Below, in pieces: positions 28,646 to 37,636 of a DNA stretch of 64,000 nucleotides. Under the pieces are notes generated by a model. That model saw only the letters and a list, made by a program, of their open reading frames with translations, did not search any database and was not told the DNA's origin. The stretch's first letter is position 1. The number at the start of each line of letters is the position of its first letter. The DNA comes from Halioxenophilus sp033283405 (GTDB lineage: Bacteria; Pseudomonadota; Gammaproteobacteria; Pseudomonadales; Cellvibrionaceae). Made by a program: the position numbers and the translations under genes. Where the stretch lies: NCBI RefSeq assembly GCF_033283405.1, contig NZ_JAWMQR010000002.1, positions 434,001 to 498,000 of the forward strand, given 5' to 3'.

Positions 28646-29680
28646 CTAACGCAGGGGCAGCACGGAGATACTTGCGCCAACATCAACCTGAATTGCATCC
28701 AGCACCCCCTCCGACACCGCCACCTGGTGGTTTTCCAGCATGCGCATGCGGCCAATCACCGCGCGAAACGCGCCAAAATTGCGGTTGCTGATAATGCACT
28801 CGATATCGCCGGGGTTTTCACTGTCGTCGGCAAAGGTGGTGCTGATGGTGTAGTCGTGGGTCTGGTTTACCGAAACAATACGCTCTTTTTCACACTGCAC
28901 CACCGGCCCGGCATCGAAAATATCCACCAGCCCCTGGTAGCGAAAACCCTCTTTCTCCAGCAGTTTTTTCGCCGCCACCGAATCACGATTGGGTTGGCCG
29001 ATAACCGACACCGCCTCGGGCGGCAACAGCTCGAGGTAGACCGGAAAGCGCGGCATTAAATCGGAGATAAACTGGTAGCCATTCACGGCACTGATAAAGT
29101 CCGCTTTTAGAAAAGGCATATCAAAAAATTTGTTGCCCAGGTTGTCCCAAAACGGCGAATTACCATCGACATCCAACCAGCCGCGAATTTCGGCAAAGAC
29201 GACGCTGGCAAAATAGTCGCTGAAGTCGCGAATAAACATAAATCGCACCCGCGATAAAAACTGGCCCACCTTGCCGCTGCGAAAATCGGATTTTAAAAAG
29301 AGCGAGACCAGTTCGGTTTCGCCGGTAAAGTCGTTGCACAGATTAAGCGTGTTGCTGTTAACGGTAATGCCCAACTGCTCTGACTTGGACATATGTCGGG
29401 AGAGCTTGTAGTTGTAAAACGGCCGGGTCAGGCCAACGCCGGTGTGCATGCCGCAGGTACCGGCAATGGCGCCAGTGTGTTGATCCTCCAACACAAAAAA
29501 GAAGATCGCCTCTTCGATGCAACCGGGTTGCGCGGAAAGCTGAAAACTGCGCTCCACCAGCTCCAGTTTTTTCTGCCAGGTATCGCGGTTAAAGGGCATG
29601 CTGGTCATGCCGCCGGGCAGTGACGCCGACAACTCCAGCAGTGCCGGCAGGTCGGAAAGTCGTGCTGAGCGAATAATCAT
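28646..29680 (-). CDS. astA: Arginine N-succinyltransferase
   Basis: First step of the pathway: succinyl-CoA + L-arginine to N2-succinylarginine. 344 aa, single-chain AstA with a GNAT-like fold. Characteristic stretches are IIRSARLSDLPALLELS at the start, GTCGMHTGVGLTRPFYNYKL, DFTGETELVSLFL, and PVYLELLPPEAVSVIGQPNRDS. The adjacent genes carry the rest of the pathway apart from a classical astE. Confidence 0.96.
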   Translation of the reverse strand: MIIRSARLSDLPALLELSASLPGGMTSMPFNRDTWQKKLELVERSFQLSAQPGCIEEAIFFFVLEDQHTGAIAGTCGMHTGVGLTRPFYNYKLSRHMSKSEQLGITVNSNTLNLCNDFTGETELVSLFLKSDFRSGKVGQFLSRVRFMFIRDFSDYFASVVFAEIRGWLDVDGNSPFWDNLGNKFFDMPFLKADFISAVNGYQFISDLMPRFPVYLELLPPEAVSVIGQPNRDSVAAKKLLEKEGFRYQGLVDIFDAGPVVQCEKERIVSVNQTHDYTISTTFADDSENPGDIECIISNRNFGAFRAVIGRMRMLENHQVAVSEGVLDAIQVDVGASISVLPLR

Positions 29681-29747
29681 AAGCGGTCCTTATTGACTAA
29701 GTATCGATCTCAAAGGCGTTACCCGGCTTTTGGCCGGGTGCAGCCGG

Positions 29748-31040
29748 TCACGGGAGGGCGATTGCCTGTGGTGGTGTTAACAGTTGCTTGAGTTGTTCGC
29801 CATCCGCCGCCGCGCGCTGGAGCAGCAGGTAGCTCAGCTTGGCCCGCTCGGTGAGGCTGTCGACCAGCATAAACTCCTGGTGGGTGTGTATCTGGCCACC
29901 GCGCACCCCCAGGGTATCGATATTGGCCAGCCCCGCCGCCGCCAGATTATTACCATCACAACAACCGCCGGTGGCTTTAAAGGTCACCGGCACCTGCAAG
30001 GTCGCACCGCAATCGGCGAGCCAGTCGCAGAGCAGCCTGTGAGCGGCGCTGCTGGCTTTGGCCGGACGGGTGAAGCCGCCAAACAGCTCCAGGGTAATCC
30101 CCTCCTGCTGGTTTATCTGTTGGACGATGGCCGTTATCTGTTCCTGCAGCCACTGCTGCTCGGCGTGGTCGGCCACCCGCACATTGAAGTGGGCGACGGC
30201 GTTATCGGGCACCACATTGACCGGGCCACCGCCCTGTATCCTCCCCAGATTGACGGTAACCCCCGGGTAGCCGGCCGCCGCCTGCCGATTGAGCCCGTGC
30301 AGGGCCACCAGCGCCTCGGCCAGGGCGGCAATGGCGTTGCGCCCCAGGGCAAACTCGCGCCCGGCATGGGCCGAGCGGCCGCTGGCGCGCAGGGAGAAGT
30401 TGCCACTGCCTTTGCGCTCACTGGCCAGGGTGCCATCGGCCAGGGCCGGCTCGTAGACCATACCCAGGTGGGCCTGGCCGGCAAACTCGGCCAGCAGCGG
30501 CCCGGAGGCAAGCGAGCCGGTCTCCTCATCGGGGTTAATCACCACCCGCCAGCCCAGCTGTTTGGCCTTGGGGTGCTGCTCCCAGGCGGCCAGCGCCTGG
30601 TACATGGCCAGCAGCCCGCCTTTCATATCCGCCACCCCCGGCCCCTGCAAAATATTCCGTTGCGTGAAGTGGGGGGTTTGAAAGGGGGAGTCGGCGGGGA
30701 ATACGGTATCCATGTGGCCCACCAGCAGCACCTGCACCGGTGCCTGGGGACGGGTGGCAAAGGTAAGCAGCGGTGCCTGGGGCAGCGACAACAGCTGGCC
30801 GTCGTCGGCCAGCCGTTCAACATTGGCCAGAGCAATCGTTTGTGACTGCTCGGCCAGGGGCGTAAACAGCGAGCTGATCTCTTTCGCCATACGCGCCAAC
30901 CCCGGCAGATTACTGGAACCGGAGTTAATGGCGGACCAGGCCAGCAGCCGCTCAAGCAGGGCATCAGCCGCCCGGTCGATCAACGCCAAACGGGGATCCG
31001 CAGTAACGGTCACAGTCGTCTCACAGTTTGGCGTGGCCAT
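29748..31040 (-). CDS. M20-family zinc hydrolase in the ast operon (candidate succinylglutamate desuccinylase)
   Basis: About 430 aa, ArgE/DapE/CPG2-like. The metal ligands and catalytic residues are visible: VGHMDTVFP (His, Asp), GVADMKGG (Asp), NPDEETGS (Glu-Glu) and GQIHTHQEFM (His). A lid domain with SGRSAHAGRE is present. ATG 31040 overlaps the end of the aminotransferase gene by 20 bases; a GTG at 31013 is an alternative, and the start is uncertain. The ast pathway normally ends with AstE (M14 family), absent here. DapE in this M20 family removes succinyl groups from amino acids, so a replacement role for AstE is a reasonable inference, not proven. Carboxypeptidase activity is the alternative. 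Confidence 0.85.
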   Translation of the reverse strand: MATPNCETTVTVTADPRLALIDRAADALLERLLAWSAINSGSSNLPGLARMAKEISSLFTPLAEQSQTIALANVERLADDGQLLSLPQAPLLTFATRPQAPVQVLLVGHMDTVFPADSPFQTPHFTQRNILQGPGVADMKGGLLAMYQALAAWEQHPKAKQLGWRVVINPDEETGSLASGPLLAEFAGQAHLGMVYEPALADGTLASERKGSGNFSLRASGRSAHAGREFALGRNAIAALAEALVALHGLNRQAAAGYPGVTVNLGRIQGGGPVNVVPDNAVAHFNVRVADHAEQQWLQEQITAIVQQINQQEGITLELFGGFTRPAKASSAAHRLLCDWLADCGATLQVPVTFKATGGCCDGNNLAAAGLANIDTLGVRGGQIHTHQEFMLVDSLTERAKLSYLLLQRAAADGEQLKQLLTPPQAIALP

Positions 31041-32331
31041 TGGCCAGCGAGGTGGTCTCGGTGATGGCCGCCTCCGCCCAGGTCTCGGCCTGGTCGGCCT
31101 CGGCCACCACCTCTTCCAGAATAGCCACGGCCTGGGCGATGTGCGCCTCACTCACGTTCAGCGGCGGCAGCAGGCGCAGCATATTGGCACCCGCCTTACC
31201 CACCAGCAGCCCGCGCTCGCGCAGGCTCAGCAACAGCTCGCTGTTGGGTGGGCCGCACTCAACACCGATCATCAGGCCAGTACCAGCCACCCCTTTCAAC
31301 ACTCGTGGGTAGCGATCACAGAGGCTCTGCAGCAGACGCCGGCACTTCTCCCCTTTGGCCGCCACCGAGGCCAACAGCCCCTCTTCCAACACCAGCTCCA
31401 TCACCTTGTTGGCCACCGCCATGGCCAGTGGATTGCCGCCGTAAGTGGTGCCATGGCTGCCAAATTTCATCGCTTCGGCCACCGCTTTGGTAGCCAGGCA
31501 GGCCCCCACCGGGAAGCCGCCACCAAGGCCCTTGGCCGAGGCCAGAATATCGGGTTCCACGGCCAGCAGCTGGTGGGCAAAGAGCGCCCCCGAGCGGCCG
31601 ATGCCACACTGCACCTCATCGAACATCAACAGCAGGTTGTGGTCGTCGCACAGCTGGCGCAGCCCTCGCAGGAACTCTTCGCTAGCCGGCCGGATACCCC
31701 CTTCCCCCTGAATCGGCTCGATAATAATGCCCGCCGTCTGTGGCCCAATCAGCTGCTTAAGCGCCGCCAGGTCATCCCAGGGGGCGCGGTCGAAGCCGTA
31801 GTCGCCGACAATAAATGGGTGACAGTGGGCGGGGTTGCCCGCCGCCGCCACCGCCGCCATGCTGCGGCCATGGAAACTGCCCTCAAAACCGATAATGCGA
31901 TACCGCTCCGGGCGGCCGATGTGAGCCTGGTACCCGCGGATAGCCTTCAGCCCCGCCTCCACCGATTCGGTGCCGGAGTTGGTGAAAAAGACGGCATCGG
32001 CAAAGCTGTTCTCGGCCAGTACCGTGGCCAGACGCTCGGCGCCGGGGATACGAAACATATTCGACAGGTGCCACAGTTTACCGGCCTGCTCGGTGAGTGC
32101 CGCCACCAGTTGCGGGTGGGCGTGGCCAAAGCCGGTAACCGCTATACCGGAGATAAAGTCGAGAAAAACCCGGCCATCCTCGCTGTATAATTCAGTGCCA
32201 CGGCCGTGGCTGAAAACCAGATCCATGGGCGGTGCGTAGGTTGGCCAGAGGTGCTCCCTGGCAGAAAGCTGTTCGCGCGGAGAGTGCGCCAAATTTTGTT
32301 CGGTTGGAGCTGCCTTGTTGGTTGTGTTCAC
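31021..32331 (-). CDS. astC: Succinylornithine/acetylornithine aminotransferase
   Basis: A class-III PLP aminotransferase, 436 aa with a roughly 25-residue N-terminal extension. Seen are TNSGTESVEAGLKAIRGY, FHGRSMAA, IIIEPIQGEGGI, FDEVQCGIGRSG and the PLP lysine in SAKGLGGGFPVGA, then FGSHGTTYGGNPLA. It converts succinylornithine to the semialdehyde in the ast pathway and is probably also competent as ArgD. First gene of the minus-strand operon, divergent from the Lrp-type regulator. Confidence 0.9.
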   Translation of the reverse strand: MNTTNKAAPTEQNLAHSPREQLSAREHLWPTYAPPMDLVFSHGRGTELYSEDGRVFLDFISGIAVTGFGHAHPQLVAALTEQAGKLWHLSNMFRIPGAERLATVLAENSFADAVFFTNSGTESVEAGLKAIRGYQAHIGRPERYRIIGFEGSFHGRSMAAVAAAGNPAHCHPFIVGDYGFDRAPWDDLAALKQLIGPQTAGIIIEPIQGEGGIRPASEEFLRGLRQLCDDHNLLLMFDEVQCGIGRSGALFAHQLLAVEPDILASAKGLGGGFPVGACLATKAVAEAMKFGSHGTTYGGNPLAMAVANKVMELVLEEGLLASVAAKGEKCRRLLQSLCDRYPRVLKGVAGTGLMIGVECGPPNSELLLSLRERGLLVGKAGANMLRLLPPLNVSEAHIAQAVAILEEVVAEADQAETWAEAAITETTSLANGHAKL

Positions 32332-32354
32332 GACCCAGTTCCTCGTTATAGCGA

Positions 32355-32376
32355 TTAGCGCAAAAAATTAGCACAA
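32355..32376. promoter_or_regulatory. Candidate Lrp/AsnC-type operator between astC and its regulator
   Basis: An A/T-centred imperfect palindrome (TTAGCGC, a run of A, then TTAGCACAA) inside the 145-bp divergent intergenic region. The shape fits Lrp-family sites; assigned by position and by eye. Confidence 0.3.
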
Positions 32377-32476
32377 CAGTCGCCAAATAAGCTGTCTAAT
32401 TTCTACCCATAAACACAGAAGCGGAGCCAGAGTCAGGGGTTCTCCGCAGAATATTCGGCAACACCGGGAGCGAGCC

Positions 32477-32959
32477 GTGAAACTGGATAAGATTGATATG
32501 AACATCCTGCGCACCCTGCAGGACAACGCCCGCATCACCAACCAGCACCTGGCCGATACCATCGCCCTCTCACCCAGCTCCTGCCTGCAGCGGGTGCGCC
32601 GCCTGGAGCAGGAGGGGATCATCAGCGCCTACCACGCCCAGATAGAGCTCAACCGGCTGTTTCGGCATCTGGTCTGCATCGCCACCGTGGCGATGAAAAA
32701 CCACACCCAGGATGAGCTGCGCGCCTTTGAAAATTTGGTCAATGCCATTCCCGAAATTGTGGAGTGCCTGACGGTAAGTGGGGAGTTTGATTTCTTTCTA
32801 AGGGTGGTCTGCCCCGATATGGCCAGGTACCTACAAATCAATGAACAGCTGGTCAGTTCGGTGAATTGCGCCATCACCATCAATACCCATGTGGTAATGA
32901 GTGAAAACAAGCGTTTTCAGAGTGTCGACCTGGCCACCCTGGACCCAGCCACCAGCTGA
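32477..32959 (+). CDS. Lrp/AsnC-family transcriptional regulator
   Basis: 160 aa with an N-terminal winged helix (LDKIDMNILRTLQDNARITNQHLAD, then LSPSSCLQRVRRLEQEGII) and a C-terminal RAM effector domain (VECLTVSGEFDFFLRVV). Members bind amino acids and form octamers or dimers. The start is GTG 32477 with GGGAG 6 bases upstream. Divergence from the arginine operon suggests control of ast genes by arginine or a related amino acid. Confidence 0.93.
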   Translation: MKLDKIDMNILRTLQDNARITNQHLADTIALSPSSCLQRVRRLEQEGIISAYHAQIELNRLFRHLVCIATVAMKNHTQDELRAFENLVNAIPEIVECLTVSGEFDFFLRVVCPDMARYLQINEQLVSSVNCAITINTHVVMSENKRFQSVDLATLDPATS

Positions 32960-33092
32960 GCCAAAATCGCACTATTAGCGAACAATTGGATAAAATTTGC
33001 ACCACATTGCGACGTGAATTTTCGAGCGCTCTTGCCTGAAAATAGCGTCTGTGGTTTGCTTGCACCAATAACGAAGATTCTTGGGAATTCAA

Positions 33093-33168
33093 GCGCCAAA
33101 CAGTCACAATCTTTGGCCGAATTCAGACCAAGGAAATTAACCCTTGTTTGGCACCCTATTTGCCAAAC
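33093..33168. promoter_or_regulatory. Cluster of TTTGGC/GCCAAA half-sites upstream of the TonB receptor
   Basis: The 370-bp gap 32960-33329 has no gene. It contains GCCAAA (33095-33100), TTTGGC (33112-33117) and a perfect inverted repeat GTTTGGCA-N7-TGCCAAAC (33146-33168). GAATTC flanks the first pair on both sides. This may be an operator or RNA hairpins for the downstream receptor gene. Confidence 0.35.
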
Positions 33169-33329
33169 CTGTCAACTCAGTCAGGATTGATTGCGGTAAT
33201 TGGCAGCCGCGCCTCACAGACCTGATCAAACCACGTGGATTTCACAGCGGATGGTGATACCCCCCTCTGGGAAACCCCAAATAACACCACGAACTCGATT
33301 CATAACAATTGAGCACTAAGGACAACATA

Positions 33330-35780
33330 ATGATTAGCAACGGCCGCTTTCACCGTAACCCTTTACGAACCGCTATCAGTGTCGCCACTTTGCCGGCTAC
33401 CCTCTTGGTAGTACCGCAACTGGTGTTGGCAGAAGCGGAAACCAAAAAAGAGCCCGGCATCGAGGAGATGATCGTAACCGCCACTCGCCGTGAAGAGAGT
33501 GTGATGGATATCCCCATCAACATCACCGCGGTCAACGACACCATGATCGAAGATCTGCGCCTCGATGGCATCGCCGAAATTGCCCGCTACGTACCCGGCT
33601 TAACGGTTATCGACCGCGGTCCGCGCGATGAGGTGCCCGATATTATGGTGCGCGGTCTGAACACCACCGGCCTCGGCCCAGGTTTCGGGAGTGACACCGT
33701 CGCCACCTATTTTGGCAATATTCCGCTACTGGTTGATATCAAACCGGTCGACCTGCAGCGGGTGGAAGTACTGATCGGCCCACAGGGCACGCTTTATGGG
33801 CAGGGCACCATGGGCGGCGCCATCCGCTATATTCCCAAACTCGCCGACCCCAATGAATTCAGCGGCGAAGTGCGTTCGCGCATGGCGCAAAATGTCGAGA
33901 GCGACAACCCCGAAGGCGAACTGGGCTTTACCATCAACCTGCCCTTAATCGCCGACCAGATGGCCCTGCGCCTCAACTACGACCACCTCGATGACCCCGG
34001 TTTTATCGATTACAACTACGTGGTGCGCGAGCCCGGTATCTCCAACCCAGAGGTCGCCTCCGACCTGCGCAAGGTGGCCGACGCCAACGGCGAGAAAACC
34101 GACTCAATGCGCCTAAATTTGCGTATTACCCCGTTTGAGGGTTTTGAATACAACCTCTGGTACTTTAACCAGGACACCAAGGCCGAGGGTCGACAAATTT
34201 CCAACCAGGCCGCCTACGGCACTGGCGAATATGAGTCGGCCTACCGCTACGAAGAGCCCAACCACTACGAAAACCAACTGCTCAGCGTCGATGCCACCGC
34301 CGACCTCGGTTTTGCCGAGGCCACCTTCGTCTATGGTGGCTCGGATTATAAAGAGAAGGGGCAGCGCGATCAGACCGACCTGCTGATCAACTTCGAATAC
34401 GGCTACGAGTTCTTCCCAAGCTTCTCTTCCTACACCCGTGAAATTGTGGATGAGGAGTCGGAGACCGTTGAAGTGCGTCTGGTCTCCCAGCACGAAGGCC
34501 CACTCTCCTGGGTGGTCGGTTACTTCAATAATGATGTGGAAGGGGTTGCCACCAGTGAAGAGTTTACCCCCCATTTTGATCAGTTTGCCGTCGACAACTA
34601 CGGTGGCGTGCAACTGCGTCCTGATGCCCTGGAGTACTACTCCAAGGATGAGTACGCACTGAAGGAGATTGCCTACTACGGCGAGCTCACCTTGCAGCTG
34701 CTCGACTCCCTCTCGGTGACGGTGGGCTACCGCGACTATCGCTTTAAGGTCAACACTGTCGGCGGCTTCGACCTGCCTCTGTTCAGAACCGTGTTCCTCG
34801 GCGATGCTCCCGACTCTATCGACCTTAGCCTGGGTGAACCCGACCAGGGCACCTCCACCGGCGACCTCTGGAAAGCCAATATTGCCTGGGATATCACCGA
34901 CAATGACCTGGTCTACTTCACCTACTCCCAGGGTTACCGCAACGGTGGTGTTAACTCGGTACCGGTTTGTACCCCGGACGACCTGGTCAACGAAAACCAG
35001 GCACTGTGTGCCCTGGAGAGCGAGAAGCTGATCGACCCAGACACCATCGACAACTACGAAATCGGCTATAAGGGGTTGATGCTGGACAACCGCCTCTCCG
35101 CCAGTGTCGCCCTGTATTACATCGACTGGCAGGATCTGCAGGTCGCCACCTCCACCGTCAACGGCTCCCTGCCCATCACCGGCAACGGCAGTTCCGCCGA
35201 GAGCAAAGGTCTGGAGTTTATTGGTCGCTACATCATCAATGAAAACTGGGAGGCAGCGCTCACCTACTCCTACACCAACGCCGAGCTGACCGACCGCGCC
35301 GATGGCCTGGTGGGGCAACTCGATGCCCTCTCCGGCGCCCGCCTGCCCGGCCACTCAGAGCATCAGGCCAGCTTTAACCTCACCTACAACACCCAGCTCA
35401 ATAATGGTTGGGCTCTGGATGTAAACTACGGGCTCGTCTACTTCAGCGACTTCTTTAATATTGTGGGGGGTGATGAAGATCCGCTGGTCGACAGCTCCAG
35501 CGGCGTCGATGTCGCCGCTGATTACGGCGGAGAAGCGATTGATGGTTACGACATCCACCACCTCGCTGCCACACTCAGCAACGACACCTGGCGGGTACAG
35601 GCCTACATTGAAAACCTGTTTGATGACTACTATGTGCTGGGCACCCGTACCACCAAACGCAACCTCACCGCTGAGCAGGGAGGAACCGGTCTGACGATTG
35701 GTGACCACACCTTGCGTTCTTATGGTGAATATGTGGGTGCCCCGCGCACCTTTGGGGTTAGCTTGAGCTACTCTTTCTAG
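33330..35780 (+). CDS. TonB-dependent outer-membrane receptor
   Basis: 816-aa precursor with a signal peptide (ATLPATLLVVPQLVLAEA), a TonB-box-like segment (IEEMIVTATRR), plug domain (PGLTVIDRGPRDEVPDIMVRG, RVEVLIGPQGTLYGQGTMGG) and a beta barrel ending in SLSYSF. AGGA with a 7-base spacer supports ATG 33330; an upstream TTG at 33309 is unlikely. Receptors of this iron-complex-like subgroup are abundant in marine Cellvibrionales and sphingomonads and import many organic substrates. The following TPR-sulfotransferase and amidohydrolases hint at peptide-like or sulfated substrates; the ligand is unknown. Confidence 0.93.
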   Translation: MISNGRFHRNPLRTAISVATLPATLLVVPQLVLAEAETKKEPGIEEMIVTATRREESVMDIPINITAVNDTMIEDLRLDGIAEIARYVPGLTVIDRGPRDEVPDIMVRGLNTTGLGPGFGSDTVATYFGNIPLLVDIKPVDLQRVEVLIGPQGTLYGQGTMGGAIRYIPKLADPNEFSGEVRSRMAQNVESDNPEGELGFTINLPLIADQMALRLNYDHLDDPGFIDYNYVVREPGISNPEVASDLRKVADANGEKTDSMRLNLRITPFEGFEYNLWYFNQDTKAEGRQISNQAAYGTGEYESAYRYEEPNHYENQLLSVDATADLGFAEATFVYGGSDYKEKGQRDQTDLLINFEYGYEFFPSFSSYTREIVDEESETVEVRLVSQHEGPLSWVVGYFNNDVEGVATSEEFTPHFDQFAVDNYGGVQLRPDALEYYSKDEYALKEIAYYGELTLQLLDSLSVTVGYRDYRFKVNTVGGFDLPLFRTVFLGDAPDSIDLSLGEPDQGTSTGDLWKANIAWDITDNDLVYFTYSQGYRNGGVNSVPVCTPDDLVNENQALCALESEKLIDPDTIDNYEIGYKGLMLDNRLSASVALYYIDWQDLQVATSTVNGSLPITGNGSSAESKGLEFIGRYIINENWEAALTYSYTNAELTDRADGLVGQLDALSGARLPGHSEHQASFNLTYNTQLNNGWALDVNYGLVYFSDFFNIVGGDEDPLVDSSSGVDVAADYGGEAIDGYDIHHLAATLSNDTWRVQAYIENLFDDYYVLGTRTTKRNLTAEQGGTGLTIGDHTLRSYGEYVGAPRTFGVSLSYSF

Positions 35781-35788
35781 AGCGGCTT

Positions 35789-35864
35789 TGCGCCCTGTTA
35801 AAAGGCGCAGCTAATCCACCCTGCCGCCGGCCGGTTGCCACCACCGGCGGCAATACTTATTTTA
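35789..35864 (+). terminator. Two hairpins after the TonB receptor gene
   Basis: A 6-bp stem (35789-35794 with 35804-35809) and a perfect 9-bp stem (35822-35830 with 35844-35852) are followed by a weak T-rich stretch. They probably terminate or attenuate transcription into the sulfotransferase gene. Confidence 0.45.
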
Positions 35865-35893
35865 GGTGACCCGGGTTTTTAAACCTGACGCTC

Positions 35894-37492
35894 ATGACCA
35901 AGCTCGACGATATCAACCAGCTACTGCAAGCCGCCCACGATAACCTGGCGGCCGGCAACACCCGCGCGGCCCATCAAAACTGTATTGATGTTCTGCAGAT
36001 CGACAGCCAACACCCGGAAGCCCATTTTTTATTGGGCGTCAACGCCCTGGAACGCAAAGACCTGGCGCGGGCCAAAACGCTGCTCACCATTGCCACCAAA
36101 CTGGCGCCACAACGCATTCGCTACCATCTGCAGCTGGCGCGCTGTTACGCTCTGCAAAACAGCAATCATGAAGCACTGCTGGCACTCAAGGCGGCCATGG
36201 CTCTGGCCAACCCCAGCGCTTTCGACCTGGACACCATGGGCGTGCTACTCAGCCGCCTGGGCAAACACGCCGAGGCACTGGCCAAATTCCAGGAGGCCAT
36301 CGCCAAGGCACCGGAGAATATTGAATTTCTCTACAACCAGGCCACCTCGGAGCGCATTAATGGCGAACTGGACGCGGCCGAGCAGAGCCTGCAGAAAATT
36401 ATTCAGCTGCAGCCCGATTTTTACCGCGCCTACAGTTTGATTCCCGAGCTGCGCAAAGCCACCGCCGATAACAACTTGCTTGCTGCCATTGAAACCCAGC
36501 TGGCGAGCCCCTCACTCAACCCCATTGCCCACCTCCATTTCTGCCACGCGCTGGCGCGGGAGTATGAGCACCTGGGCGACCGACAACAGGCGATGCAGTG
36601 GCTGCACACCGGCAACGCTCAACGCAAGCGCGAGCTGCACTATCACGTTGAGGATGACCTGGCGCTGTTTCAGTCATTGCAGGAGCAGTGCGATCAACAT
36701 TATTTTCACCAAAAAAGCCACGGCTACCGCCCGCGTAGCAACCAGCCAAAGCCGATTTTTATTGTCGGCATGCCACGCAGCGGCACCACCCTGCTGGAGC
36801 GGATTCTGTCCGGCCACAGCCAGGTAACCAGCCTGGGCGAGCTGCTCGATTTTCCCATCACCTTAAAGCAGCAGGCCCACACCCCCTCACCACTGGTGTT
36901 GGATGAGGAGACCATCCAAGCGGCAATCCAACTCGACCCCTACCGGCTGGGCGAAACCTACTGCCAGCGGCTGGAGACCTACAAGGCCACTACCCCCTAT
37001 GTGGTCGATAAACTGCCGCTCAACTTTTTTAACATCGGCTTTATTGCCAGGGCCCTGCCCGAGGCGCGCATCATCTGCCTGCGGCGCAACCCCCTGGATA
37101 TCTGCCTGAGCAACTACAAGCAGCTGTTTGCGGTTAATTTCTCCTATTACAACTACTCTCTCAACCTGGAGGATTGCGCCCGCTATCTGGTGGCCTTTGA
37201 GCAGCTGATGCAACACTGGCGGTCGGTGATACCTGAGGAACACCTGCTGGAGATTGAATACGAGGAGTTGGTGGAACACACCGAGGCCTACAGCCGCATT
37301 GCGCTCAACTTTGTCGGTCTGAATTTCGAGCCCGACTGTCTGCACTTTGAAAACAACACCGCACCGGTGGCCACCGCCAGTGCCGTGCAGGTGCGCCAGC
37401 CCATTTACAAGAGTTCGGTGCAGGCCTGGCAGCACTACGCCGATGCGTTGCAACCGGCGCAAAAAATTCTGCAGGAAGCCGGGCTGCTCTAA
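35894..37492 (+). CDS. TPR-repeat sulfotransferase family protein
   Basis: 532 aa. The N-terminal ~250 residues are tetratricopeptide-like helices (AHFLLGVNALERKDLARAKTLL, LARCYALQNSNHEAL). The C-terminal half is a sulfotransferase domain with the PAPS 5'-phosphosulfate loop IVGMPRSGTTLLERIL near residue 288, the 3'-phosphate loop ICLRRNPLDICLSNYK, and VDKLPLNFFNIGF. No signal peptide is seen, so it should be cytoplasmic. TPR-sulfotransferases often accompany TonB receptors; why is not understood. The acceptor substrate is unknown. Confidence 0.88.
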   Translation: MTKLDDINQLLQAAHDNLAAGNTRAAHQNCIDVLQIDSQHPEAHFLLGVNALERKDLARAKTLLTIATKLAPQRIRYHLQLARCYALQNSNHEALLALKAAMALANPSAFDLDTMGVLLSRLGKHAEALAKFQEAIAKAPENIEFLYNQATSERINGELDAAEQSLQKIIQLQPDFYRAYSLIPELRKATADNNLLAAIETQLASPSLNPIAHLHFCHALAREYEHLGDRQQAMQWLHTGNAQRKRELHYHVEDDLALFQSLQEQCDQHYFHQKSHGYRPRSNQPKPIFIVGMPRSGTTLLERILSGHSQVTSLGELLDFPITLKQQAHTPSPLVLDEETIQAAIQLDPYRLGETYCQRLETYKATTPYVVDKLPLNFFNIGFIARALPEARIICLRRNPLDICLSNYKQLFAVNFSYYNYSLNLEDCARYLVAFEQLMQHWRSVIPEEHLLEIEYEELVEHTEAYSRIALNFVGLNFEPDCLHFENNTAPVATASAVQVRQPIYKSSVQAWQHYADALQPAQKILQEAGLL

Positions 37493-37636
37493 ACTCGTCG
37501 GCAGGCTTTTTATGGGGGCAGGCGCCATTTATGAGGCAAGCCGCCGCGTAGCAGTCTTACTCTGTAAGCGTTACATGGCGGCCCTTAATCGGCGCCCGGA
37601 ATTATTTATCCAACTGAAAAGACCAAACACACCGCT

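Noticed and set aside
30712..32190. 492-codon plus-strand frame opposite astC and the M20 gene
   Set aside because: Antisense shadow of two well-supported genes.
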